A stretch of DNA of 64,000 nt from Ypsolopha sequella. Taxonomy: Eukaryota > Arthropoda > Insecta > Lepidoptera > Ypsolophidae. Shown one piece after another: positions 11,403 through 22,484 of the stretch; within the stretch, counting starts at the first letter, position 1; the number at the start of each line of letters is the position of its first letter. Below the pieces are notes generated by a model. It searched no databases, was not told where the DNA came from, and saw nothing but the letters and a program-made list of their open reading frames with translations. The DNA is taken from the NCBI GenBank assembly GCA_934047225.1, contig OW203989.1:19753977-19817976 (forward strand). Direction: 5' to 3'. A program made the translations under genes and the position numbers.

Positions 11403-11668
11403 TATATACAAGGTGAATTTGTGAACATCGTCCAAATTCATACTTGAGCCTTGGTAAGTGATCAGCATCATGAACCAATAACGATTTTTGTTAAATTCAT
11501 AAAATGAAATTTCGACTCTCCATAGTGATTGACTCAGGACTGGCAGTGAATTACTATGGGAAGTCAAAATTTTATTACACGAATTTCACAAAAATTGTTA
11601 TCGATTCATGATGCTGATCACTTACAAAGCCTCCATTATGAATTTGGACGATGATCAAAAAGTCACCT

Positions 11669-11676
<8 letters not shown>
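11403..11676. mobile_element. Palindromic MITE, TIR TATATACAAGGTGA, tandem copy A
   Basis: Left end TATATACAAGGTGAATTT and right end AAAGTCACCTTGTATATA pair, as do CATCGTCCAAATTCATA with the inverse near 11640, and AAGTGATCAGCATCATGA with TCATGATGCTGATCACTT. It is followed directly by a pure (TA)n run and a second copy. Confidence 0.8.

Positions 11677-11702
<26 letters not shown>
11671..11702. repeat. (TA)n microsatellite between two MITE copies
   Basis: About 16 uninterrupted TA dinucleotides that join the TA-rich ends of the two flanking MITE copies. Confidence 0.9.
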
Positions 11703-11969
11703 AGGTGACTTTTTGATCACCGTCCAAATTCATACTGGAGGCTTGATAAGTGATCAGTATCTTGGATCAGTAAAAATTTTTGTGAAATTCGTAAAATGAA
11801 ATTTCGGCTTCCCATAGAAATTCAGTTCCAGTCCCGAGTGAATCACTATGGGGAGTCGAAATTTCATTTTACGAATTTCACCAAAATTGTTATTGATCCA
11901 AGATACTGATCACTTACCAAGCCACCAGTATGAATTTGGACGATGATCAAAAAGTCACCTTGTATATAT
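11695..11969. mobile_element. Palindromic MITE, TIR TATATACAAGGTGA, tandem copy B
   Basis: Same ends as copy A (ACAAGGTGACTTTTTGATCA and its inverse) and the same inner order. The arms here are more alike to each other than in copy A (for example GATCAGTATCTTGGATCA against TGATCCAAGATACTGATC), so B looks the younger or better preserved. It is followed by another irregular TA-rich tract to about 11995. Confidence 0.8.
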
Positions 11970-12079
11970 AATATATAATTATATATATTATATATTTTAA
12001 GTACATATTATAAATAAATGTGATGTTAGCCTGTACTGTAATTAGCTACCGTAAGTATGTAAATTGTAAGTTATATTTA

Positions 12080-12183
12080 AGTTCACTAAGAGCTCCTCTG
12101 CCAACAAACTGTTATGCAGTTTGGCAGAATATAAATTTTAGTAGTCTTAAGTGTTCTGATAAATAAATTTCTTTAAAAAAAAA
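12080..12183 (+). mobile_element. Probable 3' end of a retroposon with A-rich tail
   Basis: The stretch CTCTGCCAACAAACTG...GCAGTTTGGCAGA forms a small stem and is followed by GATAAATAAATTTCTTT and about 12 A residues, the look of a LINE or SINE 3' tail. No coding part is kept. The family is not certain. Confidence 0.35.
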
Positions 12184-13685
12184 ATATATAAATGACATTA
12201 GGAGTTGCCCTGAACAAATGTGTGCTAACGTCGAATTTAGAACCTCCTCCTTTTTTGATATCGGTTAAAAAGTATAACTCATCTAAGGTCCTTCGCAAAA
12301 ACTAAATCACCCGGGAGGAGTCGCAGCCTAAAGGCTCGTGAAATATGCAAAATAACGAACCCTTAAGCCAACAGGAAGCAGGAACAAAGGCTTCTAATAC
12401 TACAATAAAATCGATTTGAGGTTCCTGAACTCCCGGAACGGCGGAAATGTCTGCGAATCCATTTAGCGAGAGAGATTTGCTTTGCCGCAGCGATTTTGCG
12501 CTAGAAGCTAACAACTTCGGCCATTGTTTTTGATGTGGAACCCTTGGAGTAAAAGCTCCATTTAACATAATAAATTAGAAAAAGGTATAATACATAAAAA
12601 TAAACAGAAAAACTAAAAAATAAATGACATTTTATTTATTATCTACCCTTACACAACTCGGCAATCAATGACGGACCGCGACAAAACTTTGCAGAAATGT
12701 CATCATCAGCATCTCTGGAACTTACCTGGAACAAAATGAAAAAAACTGTAAATATCTACCCAGAAAATCTTCTCGGACATACTTCGTATTTATTTACACA
12801 CTTTTTAATTGAAACTGTTAAAAGGCATAATTAGTCAGATCAAGCTGAACGTGACTAAAGCCGTTCAGAAACTTAATTTTCATTGTTGACCTGTTTGTCC
12901 TGTAGGTCTACCTAGAGTTTGGGTTTCGATACTCGTTAGCGACTACCTAAAATAGTTTCTCTCGTCAACCACTGTACCATTTCTCATATAAATATTTAAC
13001 GCAGTCTCTAGGCCTAATACTCATGATAGGCCTACTGTTTTACTTAAATGCATTACCTTAAGGCGCTTAATATCGCCAAATAGGTACTTTCTAAAGCCTA
13101 CTCCTCATTTATGGCCAAACCAAAAATATTGAAAAAATGTATTATGGATAATCAATTCTAGGACAACATATGCAACATTTTTCTTTTTCGTACCACCAAC
13201 ACTTCCATATAAAAAAGGCAAATTATTTTCGAAGCGACTAACAACTTAAAGGGCGACTAACTATTTTGTTTCTAAAAAATAACTTGGCAGCAATTAAATA
13301 TTTTAGCAATAATTATATTAGATGAGCTTTATAATGCGGGGATTTATAAAAACTAAATAATGGCTGCTACTTTAAAGGTAGCAAACATATTAAACAGGGC
13401 CAATAAAATCATAGGCGAGGTACTATAAATAATGACATGGCGACTAATTTTAACAGTGGGATAGCAAACATTCTATTATAGGCAACTATAGGCTTGCATA
13501 TAAAAATACACATTCGGGCTGCGATTTGCAAGCAGCTGTAAAAATTAAAACGGGTACTATAATTAAGTATTAGGATTTCAGTATTTTTGTTTGTAGAATC
13601 ATAATTTAATGAAAACGGCGACAAGCGCGCTCGTTGCATAGAAGCAAATAGGTTGAATAAGTTCCAAAACCGAATCAGAGCACCC
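12184..13685. other. Unclassified sequence with a dispersed end motif and one weak open frame
   Basis: At 12241-12270 AACCTCCTCCTTTTTTGATA is followed by TCGGTTAAAAA, a motif I know from many lepidopteran transposon ends. On the minus strand 12568-12302 an ATG-started frame of 88 codons (MLNGAFTPRVPHQK onward) has mixed codon use and fairly high GC for the area, but shows no domain, signal peptide or splice context; it may be chance. The rest (12600-13685) shows nothing recognisable. Confidence 0.35.
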
Positions 13686-13935
13686 CGACTCTATACAGTC
13701 ATGTGGGTACTACCCCTAGAGTGTATATAAAAAGCCGTAGGCGTGGAGGAAGGGCAGCCCTCGCCTGCTGTAACAAGGCATAGGCACCCGAGCGAGCCGT
13801 AGCGGCTGAGGCTGGTCGCCGAAGGCGACCAACAAGCCGAAGCTGCGAAGGTGAGCATGGGTGACTGTGCTTTGTTACGCAAGGGCGAAGGGGCTGCACT
13901 TTCCGCAACGCCGAAGCAATTGCAGAAGTCATATT
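13686..13935. repeat. GC-rich island with a perfect GGTCGCC stem
   Basis: About 250 bases much richer in GC than the surroundings. It holds a perfect 7-bp stem GGTCGCC-GAA-GGCGACC at 13814-13830, and GAGCGAGCCGTAGCGGCTGA just before it. Short frames are open on both strands but their peptides look like translated repeat. Most likely a piece of a dispersed repeat; a structured RNA or insertion of foreign DNA cannot be excluded from the sequence alone. Confidence 0.35.
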
Positions 13936-14644
13936 GGGTCTTTAAAGTTAGGTTATGTTCAGTTTTTTTATTATTTTTAAACTTAAACTATTTTTTTTGC
14001 ATGTCACTATTTGTTTTATTCAGAGCTCTAAAAATGTCGCACAAAGTATGTTTTTCATGACCATGGTCATATTTTCTTCACATCTCAGTTAACTTTATAT
14101 ACAACCTCATTGTATAATTTAAGAAAGCCTGTTTTCTACTTTTTATCCGTCGTCAAATGTTCGCTTAATAATAAATTCAGTTACCAAAACAAAAAATCAA
14201 TGCCAGTTTAAGTTAAAACAAAGCCTATAACCTGATTATATAGCTGCTAATTTCTACTTAAAATTATCCTTCAATGTAGCTGCCAACCTATTATTTTTGC
14301 TACCGGCTTTAATTTTTTTTAAATCCCTAATTCAGATTAATTTGTCGCCGCGTTAAATACATGCCTATAAAAAATTGTTTTAACTGAATGGTGTTTTTTG
14401 GCTTGAATTCCCTACTGTTAATTCATTTATGCTTTGATAAAGAGATAAACCTGATAGCTATAAATATAACATACGATTATTCAATCAAATAATCACGCCT
14501 ATGTGAAAGGTATTATTTTCTCCTATTTCACCTTACCAAGGACGCAGCGAGCGTCGTAACAGCCACCGCGCATTGTGCGCTGATATGAATCTTATTTCAA
14601 TGTCGTTTCCGTTGATATTCCTACAGATAAATATCGAGCTGCTA
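13936..14644. other. Unclassified AT-rich sequence
   Basis: Nothing recognisable; low-complexity T runs near 13955-14000. Confidence 0.4.
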
Positions 14645-14905
14645 ATTTGACAATGGTAATCGCCTTAAGATGGGTCAACCCGCTCAGCTGCCATATAATA
14701 AATACTGTAGCAGTTTGTGACGTCCTAATGGCTTTGATCTCAATGAAACTTTGCCTAGACATCTTTATATATGTTTTCCTTCCACCCTACACTGCATTCC
14801 GACCCAAATCTCATCAAGAGGTGCAAGATGGCAAGATATTCAAAAAGCGCCGAATTTGTGAAATGGTTTCAGGTAAAAACTGTTTTCCATGAAACGGTAA
14901 CTGCT
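14645..14905 (+). repeat. Dispersed repeat, inverted relative to 20815-21000
   Basis: CGCTCAGCTGCCATATAA at about 14681 is the inverse of TTATATGGCAGCTGAGCG at about 20966; AAAAAGCGCCGAATTTGTGA (14839) pairs with TCATAAATTCGGCGCTTTTT (20859), and AAAACTGTTTTCCATGAAAC with GTTTCATTGAAAACAGTTTT. The two lie 6 kb apart, so they are either copies of one family or ends of a larger, decayed element. Confidence 0.6.
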
Positions 14906-16859
14906 TATTTATAGAAAATTATGTAAACTTAGTTTTCTTTACATCAACGACGTCTGTGTTTCTCCCTTTTTTATGTCCAGTATAGATAAAAAGTATACAA
15001 CTTGCTAACCTGCGTAAAAACGAGGCAATATTCACGATATCTTGACAGCTATTATGATGGTGTTTCATCAAATTTAGACGAATCGAGACGTAATTAGATG
15101 TTGCGAGATAATAATTTTAAAAAATATATGAAGAAAATAAGCTGTTGACTTCACAATCAGTTTTTACCTTTTGTATGAATCTTTAGAAAAATCCAGGCGT
15201 ACGGGGGCCTCTTATTTGGCATCGTTACTGTAGAGAAATTATTAAAGAGACCTCCACGGTTCAGTAGTTGTGAGGTTAGTCTTTAATATGTAAAACGGAA
15301 CACATCCATCTGTCAGCTCATTTATTATTTCTCCCGCTTAATGAACCACGTTTCTAATAAAAGTCATCTTTCTATTAAAATCTCTGGTTATTTCCACCAT
15401 CAGACGTTGTTATAGTAGTCAAATTTCATCCTTCTACGGATGTGCCGTGGCTTCAAATGTCACAATTATTGTCCGGTCTAACAACCATGGAGAACACATT
15501 CACGTCATTAAACCATTTATCCCCAGTTTCTTAGATAGTACAGTCACAGTCAATTACTAAATAATGATATATCTTTAGGTCACGCACTTGATAAGCTTAG
15601 ATATTAATCTATGTAGGTATTCATAGTCGATTTAATAATAATTGTATTATTTTGCAGAGTAAACCTAAGTACTTATATATTTTGCTTTATGTATTTTGTT
15701 TGGAACTGTACAGAAAAACATTAGAATGGAGCCGCGGTAGTGTCGTTCATTGTCAACGACACTATTGGTAGTGCGGCTGGTATTATATTGTCATCTACAA
15801 GAAAGGGTAAAACTAATTTTACTTATTTAGATGTCCTCAGCACACACAATATTTATATGCAAATCTATACTTGTAAATTATTATATGTTCTGCCATATTA
15901 ATAAATGATTATGTACAAACTTGTTTATCACGTATTTATAGGTTTATTTATTTATTTAAAAATGCTATGAAAACTTAATGCAAACCAATTGAAGATTATG
16001 AACGGCGAACTACATAACCGTCAAACAGTTTTTTACTAGCACGGTGTGTAGTTTTCGACCCTTGCTACCCGTTAATAATTATGTGCATTAATGTCTAATG
16101 TATATTATCTAGGTTAGCAAATTAGATGTATATACACATAGTAATTTAAGATAGCCCTAAGTAATATAATAATGTAACGCACAAAAATACTACATTATGT
16201 ACTTTCTGAAATAAATTCATTCATAAATTCATTCCTTCATTCACAGTTTACCCCGACTGACTGATAAAGAGGAGACCTCAGAACATTTTGATTTAAATGT
16301 TCTGTGGAGGAGACGGCTAGTGAGGATATTTGAGTCACTTCACGTGTGAGAGGCGGTTAAAGGCACAGCACCAAGCCTGCTATATTTACTCTTCTCTCTC
16401 GAAAAGCAGCAGGATGTGTAGGAGATACCCCCGTATATTATTTAAGCGAATACTTCTTGCCATGTCGTACCTTCTGCCATCATGTTCAGCTGACTGGGTG
16501 AGAATTGAAAATAATACATCAGTCAGATAAATACAAAATTAAATTCACAAGCCCATTAATAAGCAATCATTTATTTATCTAGAACAAGTCAGGTTGGGGA
16601 ACCTAGAACATTTTAAATGCCTTATTAAAGTCATCCACATCTATTATACTTACCTTTTTATTTAAACCTAACCTATGAGGGGTAAAAAAGTGTGTGAACA
16701 GAACAAAAGATTTGTCAAATATTTTGTTTTCGTTGTCTTTTTAAAAGAATCAAGTAAGTTTAAAAAAAATATCCAAATTGTAAATTACGCCAAAATAAAA
16801 TCACCTTTCATAGGAATATTACAATTTTGTATAAGTATTTTTTCCGGCTTATACCTATC
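14906..16859. other. Unclassified sequence with small hairpins
   Basis: No supported gene. Hairpins: GTGTCGTT...AACGACAC at about 15739-15761, and AGAACATTTT...AAATGTTCT at about 16279-16303. At 16395-16490 AGCAGCAGGATGTGTAGGAG and ATTATTTAAGCGAATACTT resemble the start of the block at 16860. Confidence 0.4.
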
Positions 16860-17500
16860 AAAAGTTATAGAAAAAAAGCAGCAGGTTGTTTCTTAGATAC
16901 AACCATAAATTATTTAAGCGAATACTTATTGCCATGTGGTACTTTTTACGATCATGTTAAGCTTTGGGAAGGCATTGTTATTTTCTTGATATTTACCGTT
17001 TTGAACCAGTAACTTTTGCAAAAAGCTTATTTCCATACGTCCATTGATGTCCCACTACATACGATGACACAACACACTTTCTCATTTCGCTACTATAGAG
17101 ATCTTGCTTGCTTGTAAAGTTATTTGACACTGCACGTTGTGGCATTAGATTTCAATCACATAGAAAAGCATAAAGAATTATGTAAACTTCCTGATTGCAG
17201 CGCACGCATTCAACTTACGGAGTCGTTTATTTGTTTTTAATTATTGCGATTTATAGAAATTAAAATTATCTAGAATAATAACTAATAACAAATAATGAAC
17301 AATTAAAAAACGTACTAATCTGTGATAAGAAATAATTAATCATTCGTCAAAAATAAAAGGTTATCATAAACTTTTTTGCACGAAAGAAGTCCGCTGTCTA
17401 AATATTCTAATTGACAAGCACTAAATACGAAAATGCCTTGATCTGCGGTATTCTTTCCTGAAGTCGATCACGGAAGTAACGTACATGGTCTGAATTGGAC
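16860..17500 (+). repeat. Long dispersed or duplicated block, copy 1 (partner 60185-60690)
   Basis: Shares in the same order with 60185-60690: GATACAACCRTAAAYTATTT, then ACTAATAACAAATAATGAAC, then ACGAAAATGYCTTGATCTGC and GAAGTCGATCACGGMAGTAA. The two are clearly diverged. A third, shorter match to its beginning is at 16395-16490, so the start of the block is locally repeated. Confidence 0.6.
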
Positions 17501-18589
17501 CCCCTATCTACCTGAGGTGCAAACAAAGAAGCATTGGCTTCAAAATATAACATGTAGTGACTGTAGTTTCAGTAAGCGCAGCGTATTGACGTCTACGGCA
17601 ACTGGGTCGACCGACGTACTCGACCCAAAACCGCGGCCTGTCGACAATGGACACACTGTTGCTGTTTCCAATCATGCGGATAGCCTGACATTTTCTTTAT
17701 TTGTTTACCAATCAATAATTGAAACTAATAAAATTCTACCTAAAATAAGAGATAAATGATTTCAAGTCTTGAATGAAAACGATTTGAGTGTTAAAAAATA
17801 ATTGTCACGACATACATCCTTTTCTTCACCGTTAGCAAGTAGTACAAAAACTATGCATACTAATATAATTAATAAATATAAAGAAGAGGTATCAGAGGAC
17901 TCAGAAGTGTTCCCGAGTGTGAGCTGGGAAGTACAAGCCATATGAGCGTTATGCATACTATAAATTCCGAAAAACTCGTTGGTGCAATACATTCTCGACC
18001 GGCAGGATTTGATTTCAGGCGCTACGGAAAAAAATCGTCGCTTTTAGAACTTGCATATCTACTCTACTTCAGTAAATAATGTATTGTCTTGATAAAATAG
18101 TATATTATTTTGGAATATTTTTCTGTACCTGTTAAACAGAAACGCGATTGGAGCAATTCGGCTCGATAAAAATATTTATTGACACGAGGTCTTTTTCGAC
18201 ACCAATGCTCCTGGTTTGACAATTTTGAATGACATATGGAATTTAGTTATATTTTATTAGATGGGTTTTAACAGTATCTAGGACCTAGTTAAACGAAATT
18301 TTGATAGCAACTTTAGTACGTTTTATATTAATAAAAAACCGACATTTTGTTACTTTTCCTCGAATCCGTCCCTCTCGAACTGAGGGATTTTTCGCATATA
18401 AAGCATCAGGGACGTAAAAACATTTATATATCCCCTTAAGATTTAGAAGACAGGACCCTAGCAACTAAGCTACCATTTATTATTAAAACAAATTAAATTA
18501 AAACAGCCCATAGTCAGCTTGCCCTCCATATGATGTTCATTGTTCACCCTTCGCCGCTTATTACAGTCAAATGTTTTCTAAAATTACCA
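17501..18589. other. Unclassified sequence
   Basis: No supported gene. One short stem, GGGTCGA...TCGACCC at about 17605-17629. Confidence 0.4.
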
Positions 18590-18795
18590 TTGTCTCCGAG
18601 TTACTATGGAAAAACGGCGTTGTCCGCTGAGTGATCCTCTAGTTTTGCTAAAAATTATAAAATACTATCTGATTAAAAAGATATCTAATGACCTGTTTAT
18701 CTAGTATTCTTCCCAAAAAAGGTATACGTCGGAGTTGTTTATTTAAAGGAACAAGTAATGTGGGTAAAAAAGTTGATTGACCCAACAACCAACAT
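18590..18795 (+). repeat. Dispersed repeat shared with 36657-36840
   Basis: CCGAGTTACTATGGAAAAAC and TAGTTTTGCTRAAAATTAYA occur in the same order in both, followed by AAAGGAAYAA and GTGGGTAMAAAAGTTG. Confidence 0.65.
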
Positions 18796-19061
18796 AACAA
18801 CAATAGGCAAAAAAGAGTTGCATTTATTAAGTACAGAAAAATAAAACAAATCCTCCTGCAACCATCTTGCAGAGCAGCTTCCTAACCAACACGTCACAGC
18901 TATGCGAGCACGTGCGCGTCGATTAGATAAATTTGACAGATAGAATCGATAAATTCTAAACGATAACCCTTATTACAATGAAATATGAGTTACATTTTTA
19001 TTTATCGAATCGATGTCGAGTCGATACCAAGTTCATGCTAGTACCCCTGATTCGATACTGA
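18796..19061. other. Unclassified sequence
   Basis: Nothing recognisable. Confidence 0.35.
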
Positions 19062-19149
19062 TGTCGATTCGGTGTAGCACGATTTAATTTGACATCTTTT
19101 TCTTTCTGTATCGAAAATAAATTAAATCGTGCTGCACTGAATCGACACC
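19062..19149. mobile_element. Small foldback element
   Basis: TGTCGATTCGGTGTAGCACG with ATTTAATTT is the inverse of AAATTAAAT with CGTGCTGCACTGAATCGACA; the loop is about 25 bases. A related end, GTGTCGATTCGATGTAACAC, occurs at 54561. Confidence 0.7.
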
Positions 19150-19612
19150 ACCTTCAAACACCGCATTAACAGCTGCCTAGATACATACATACATACACGG
19201 TGTTACCAAGATACAAGGGTCTGTATAAGGTCAACTGCACAACTTTAAATTACCATTTCACATTGTGTTACTTGGTCAATCGGTTTAATAAAAATAATAT
19301 ATAACTTGAAATACTTCTGACGGGCACGTCTTGGCAAAAACATGGAAAATATTTACGAAGTTACCTTCAAAGTTTATGTTTGTCAAGTGTTAAAGGGCCT
19401 TCCTTAAAGAATACAACCTTGAAATTTGTATCAAAAATAAGTCAACAAATGACCCCATGGATCAGTCTTAGAATATTTTAATAATTTAATCTAGAAGCTG
19501 GGTTATTTAATAAAAGCTCAGTTTTTCGTGAGCGCGTGTTTCTTGGTAGTCGTTACAGCCGCGGCTGTGAGCGCGCTATTTTAAACTAAAAGGAAACGTC
19601 ATCGAGTTCAGG
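19150..19612. other. Unclassified sequence with a short (CATA)n run
   Basis: ACATACATACATACA at about 19183-19197; otherwise nothing recognisable. Confidence 0.4.
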
Positions 19613-19753
19613 TCCTCTAAAAAGGCCATTTTGCATGAATCATATTATGATTCTGTTCTAATGCCGTCTCTTTTGCACGCGTTAAAATACTCTAACTCTA
19701 TCCTACTTTCAAATCATTTTATGATTCACCTAAGTCAGCCTTTTTAGATCCCC
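19613..19753 (-). mobile_element. Short TIR element, GGGGATCTAAAAAGGC family, copy 2
   Basis: Starts GTCCTCTAAAAAGGCC and ends GCCTTTTTAGATCCCC, imperfect inverse ends. Interior CATAATATGATTC and CCGTCTCTTTTGCACGCG match the copies at 2078 and 54773 in opposite orientation. Confidence 0.7.
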
Positions 19754-20400
19754 AGTTCTGATTGATGCAAAATGAGGTGCTCAATCTGACTTTAAATGCA
19801 GCCTCAAGGGTGTGACTAAACTCTTATCATGTTGCAATAAAGACTACTTTAATAAGTTCTTCTGTCTGAACCATGGTTAGATTAACAGGTTACAAGTTTA
19901 CAATATTCATCTATTCAGTCAGAACTTGAAACATTTAAACAAAGCCTGAACAAGTTACTGAAGTCGTCGCTTCGAATTATTGCATACTGTACTGTAAACT
20001 TACCTATGCAGGAACAAAACGGAATTCTGAACCATATGCATTTGGAATAAGGTCCACACCATGTGAACAGATGATTTAGTTAGGCCATACAAAACTTTCC
20101 CCGGTTATATTACCTAATGCAATCGCTGCAGTTTCAGTTTCCACCGGCTCTTTATTATTCAAATTCCCAAGTTTCACTATGAAGTTTGTCCATTTGTTTC
20201 AATCTTCCCTCTTGTTCGAAGAATAGGGGCGAATGGTTTGCTTTTTAGTATTTAACAAAAACCTACATGTATAAAACATATTTTTTTTGAACATGTCATT
20301 TACACATACGTAATACAAAAGTACTTGGATAGTTTGGCCTGTAACTGTAACTTACAATGCACACATAAGCATTGAATTTTTTTTTTCTCTACATTTGATG
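19754..20400. other. Unclassified sequence
   Basis: No supported gene or paired repeat. Confidence 0.4.
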
Positions 20401-20401
20401 A

Positions 20402-20475
20402 CCGCCTCTGTGGCCGAATGGTAGAGCGCTCGTCTACAAACCCAGAGGTCGAGGGTTCAGTCCTCGAGGATGGCC
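20402..20475 (+). repeat. tRNA-derived SINE head
   Basis: CTCTGTGGCCGAATGGTAGAGC (first half an A-box-like element) followed 35 bases later by GAGGGTTCAGTCCTCGAGG (B-box-like). It does not fold into a full cloverleaf: the anticodon stem is poorly paired, so I do not call a functional tRNA. A related head (CCTCTGTGGCGCAATTGG) is on the minus strand at 35165-35242. The 3' limit of the SINE body is not visible. Confidence 0.55.
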
Positions 20476-20814
20476 TACCCTAGGAATTTTTATAATTACC
20501 CGCACAATAAGTCCAATGGCAAAGATTTTCTTTGCTTTTGATAGAGGCGATTACAGTATGTTGGCTCGTTGGTCTCTTTTTTTTGGACGCGCAATGCTAA
20601 TGATCAGACAGCGAAACAACAAATTGGTGTGTTTTTAGCTAATACTGAAATATTTTGCAGGGAAAATAATATTGGATTTAAGTAGAATCCCTTCATTTGT
20701 TTTCTTACCTATTTTATGAAAAAAAAAACAAGTTGATATACTGAAAATAAAAAAGAGAGAAATACAGACATCGTTCATAAAGATGACTAAGTTTATACAT
20801 TTTCCTATAAATAA
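20476..20814. other. Possible SINE body and unclassified sequence
   Basis: Follows the tRNA-like head; no clear tail. An A-run of 9 is at about 20719. Confidence 0.3.
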
Positions 20815-21000
20815 ACTGTTACCGTTTCATTGAAAACAGTTTTCAACTGAAACCGTTTCATAAATTCGGCGCTTTTTAAATATGGAAGGGAAAGGGAAAC
20901 ATATACATATAAAGATGTGTGAAAAGTTTAATTGAGATTAAAACACACAAAAACCTAAAGCATTTATATGGCAGCTGAGCGAGATGGCCCCCTTAACCGT
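20815..21000 (-). repeat. Dispersed repeat, inverse partner of 14645-14905
   Basis: See the matching blocks listed for 14645-14905; here they run in reverse order on the opposite strand. Confidence 0.6.
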
Positions 21001-21647
21001 TTTTAGTAGACAGATATTAGAATAAGCGTGTATATCCTTTTTTAAATGAAAAAAGGTGATGTCTTTCATTTGATCTTCAGTGACATTGTCACCACACATT
21101 TCAATAAGAAACAATATATTTCTTGAACGCATCTTTAAGTCCGACAAGGATTCGACCATTCAACCTAATTGATTACGTCATTTCCTGTAAATACTAAAAT
21201 ACTTACGGTTTAAAAGTACGAAAAAATTTAATACTGAATTTACATACCTAAATTGATCTATTTATTTCAAAAAGCACATTGAAGTTTAAAAAAAAACGAC
21301 CGAAATGTCTGTTTTGCTTTTGTACTCCTGCTACAATTATAATAAAAACTTATTTTTTCCAGATCCTCTACTAGCAGCAATAAGTATTTGTAAAATGCGT
21401 GTTTTTGTACTTGGCGTAAATTCAGACAAACAAGGAAGCAATGTACAATATTTTATACTACACCTGCTCGGAAAGTACCTTCTTTCTTTGTTGAAAACGA
21501 TGCAGAAAATACGTCATTACTGTCATACAAATATGCGGGCGGCAAAAGTGTATGAAAATTCATTGTTAACGTGCTTGAGCGGGCAGAAAAAGTATATGCA
21601 AATCCATTGTTAACGTGCTGTTTTTTTTTTTAATAACATAAAGAATG
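21001..21647. other. Unclassified sequence with a short tandem duplication
   Basis: A unit of about 45 bases ending CATTGTTAACGTGCT occurs twice in a row (ends at about 21573 and 21619). No supported gene. Confidence 0.4.
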
Positions 21648-21722
21648 AGCAAGTGGCCAAGTGGCCAGTATTATTTTGCGAACTCGTACATAAAACTCGA
21701 AAAATGATACTGGCCACTTGCT
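21648..21722. mobile_element. Small foldback
   Basis: AAGTGGCCAGTATTAT (21659 on) pairs with ATGATACTGGCCACTT (to 21719). AAGTGGCC is also doubled at the left end. About 75 bases in total. Confidence 0.55.
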
Positions 21723-22306
21723 TTTCCTGCACATAATAAAAAATAAGAAGGAAATAAAAAGTGACAATCGCACGCGAGTCAGTCGGTTTCTTTTATTGTA
21801 TCTTGATTAAAAGTAAAATAATTATTCTAAGGCATTTACTAAGAAAATCCAGAACTTGATTTTGTAAAGCAAACATGCGGTGTAATCGTTATAGAATACC
21901 TTAGCGTCTGCGGGTGACGCGCATACACGTTACATTCAAGTAGGTAGAGGCTAGAGTTTATAAACTCGGCCATTTCCTGATGCTACAATATTTCAATGTT
22001 GGTGTTTTTGAAGTGTATACTTCTTTGTTCGCATTTCGTATAGGGGGAGCATGTTCAGAACTTGTACGTCACTTCCGGTACTATTTCTTTTTCTCCGAAG
22101 AATAATTTGAATTCTATTTATTTATTTACTTTAAAACCTTAGCCTACTAACAATGATTTTCACCAAATCTTAAGCTAAGTTATTAACACATTAACAAATT
22201 TTAACACAGGTTGGTACTTGTGAAACTAAATGCTTAAAAAAATTCTAACAAGAACAAATTTTGACAGAGTAATATTAAAAATGTCAATTTCTGGGTATTT
22301 ATTCAG
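21723..22306. other. Unclassified sequence
   Basis: Nothing recognisable. Confidence 0.35.
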
Positions 22307-22419
22307 GAGCAGATTTAGCAGTGTACACGCGTGGAAGGTGGGCGCAAAACGAGCATGCTGTGTGCGTACCACACCCGTCGCAAAGAGCAGGCGCGACCGC
22401 ATCATCGCGTACCTGTCCG
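22307..22419 (+). other. Candidate internal exon of unknown identity
   Basis: A 113-base GC-rich patch between TTATTCAG (possible 3' splice site) and G|GTATTA (weak 5' splice site). One frame is open throughout and uses mostly G/C-ending codons in its second half; it would encode about 37 residues including VHAWKVGAKRACC and AKSRRDRIIAYLSG. No domain is recognised. The weak donor and the nearby GCTTTTGCCCGCGG repeat (22485 on) argue for caution. Confidence 0.25.
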
Positions 22420-22484
22420 GTATTATACCTATCTATATCATTGATTTCCGATTCCTGTGTATATCCTCCATTAAATATGTAAGA

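Noticed and set aside
13691..13932. Overlapping minus-strand frames of 63 and 77 codons
   Set aside because: Both are open only because the island is GC-rich; the peptides show no domain and mirror one another's repeats.
20402..20475. Functional tRNA gene
   Set aside because: A/B boxes are only approximate and the anticodon stem does not pair; SINE head preferred. The same reasoning applies to 35165-35242 and 57150-57236.
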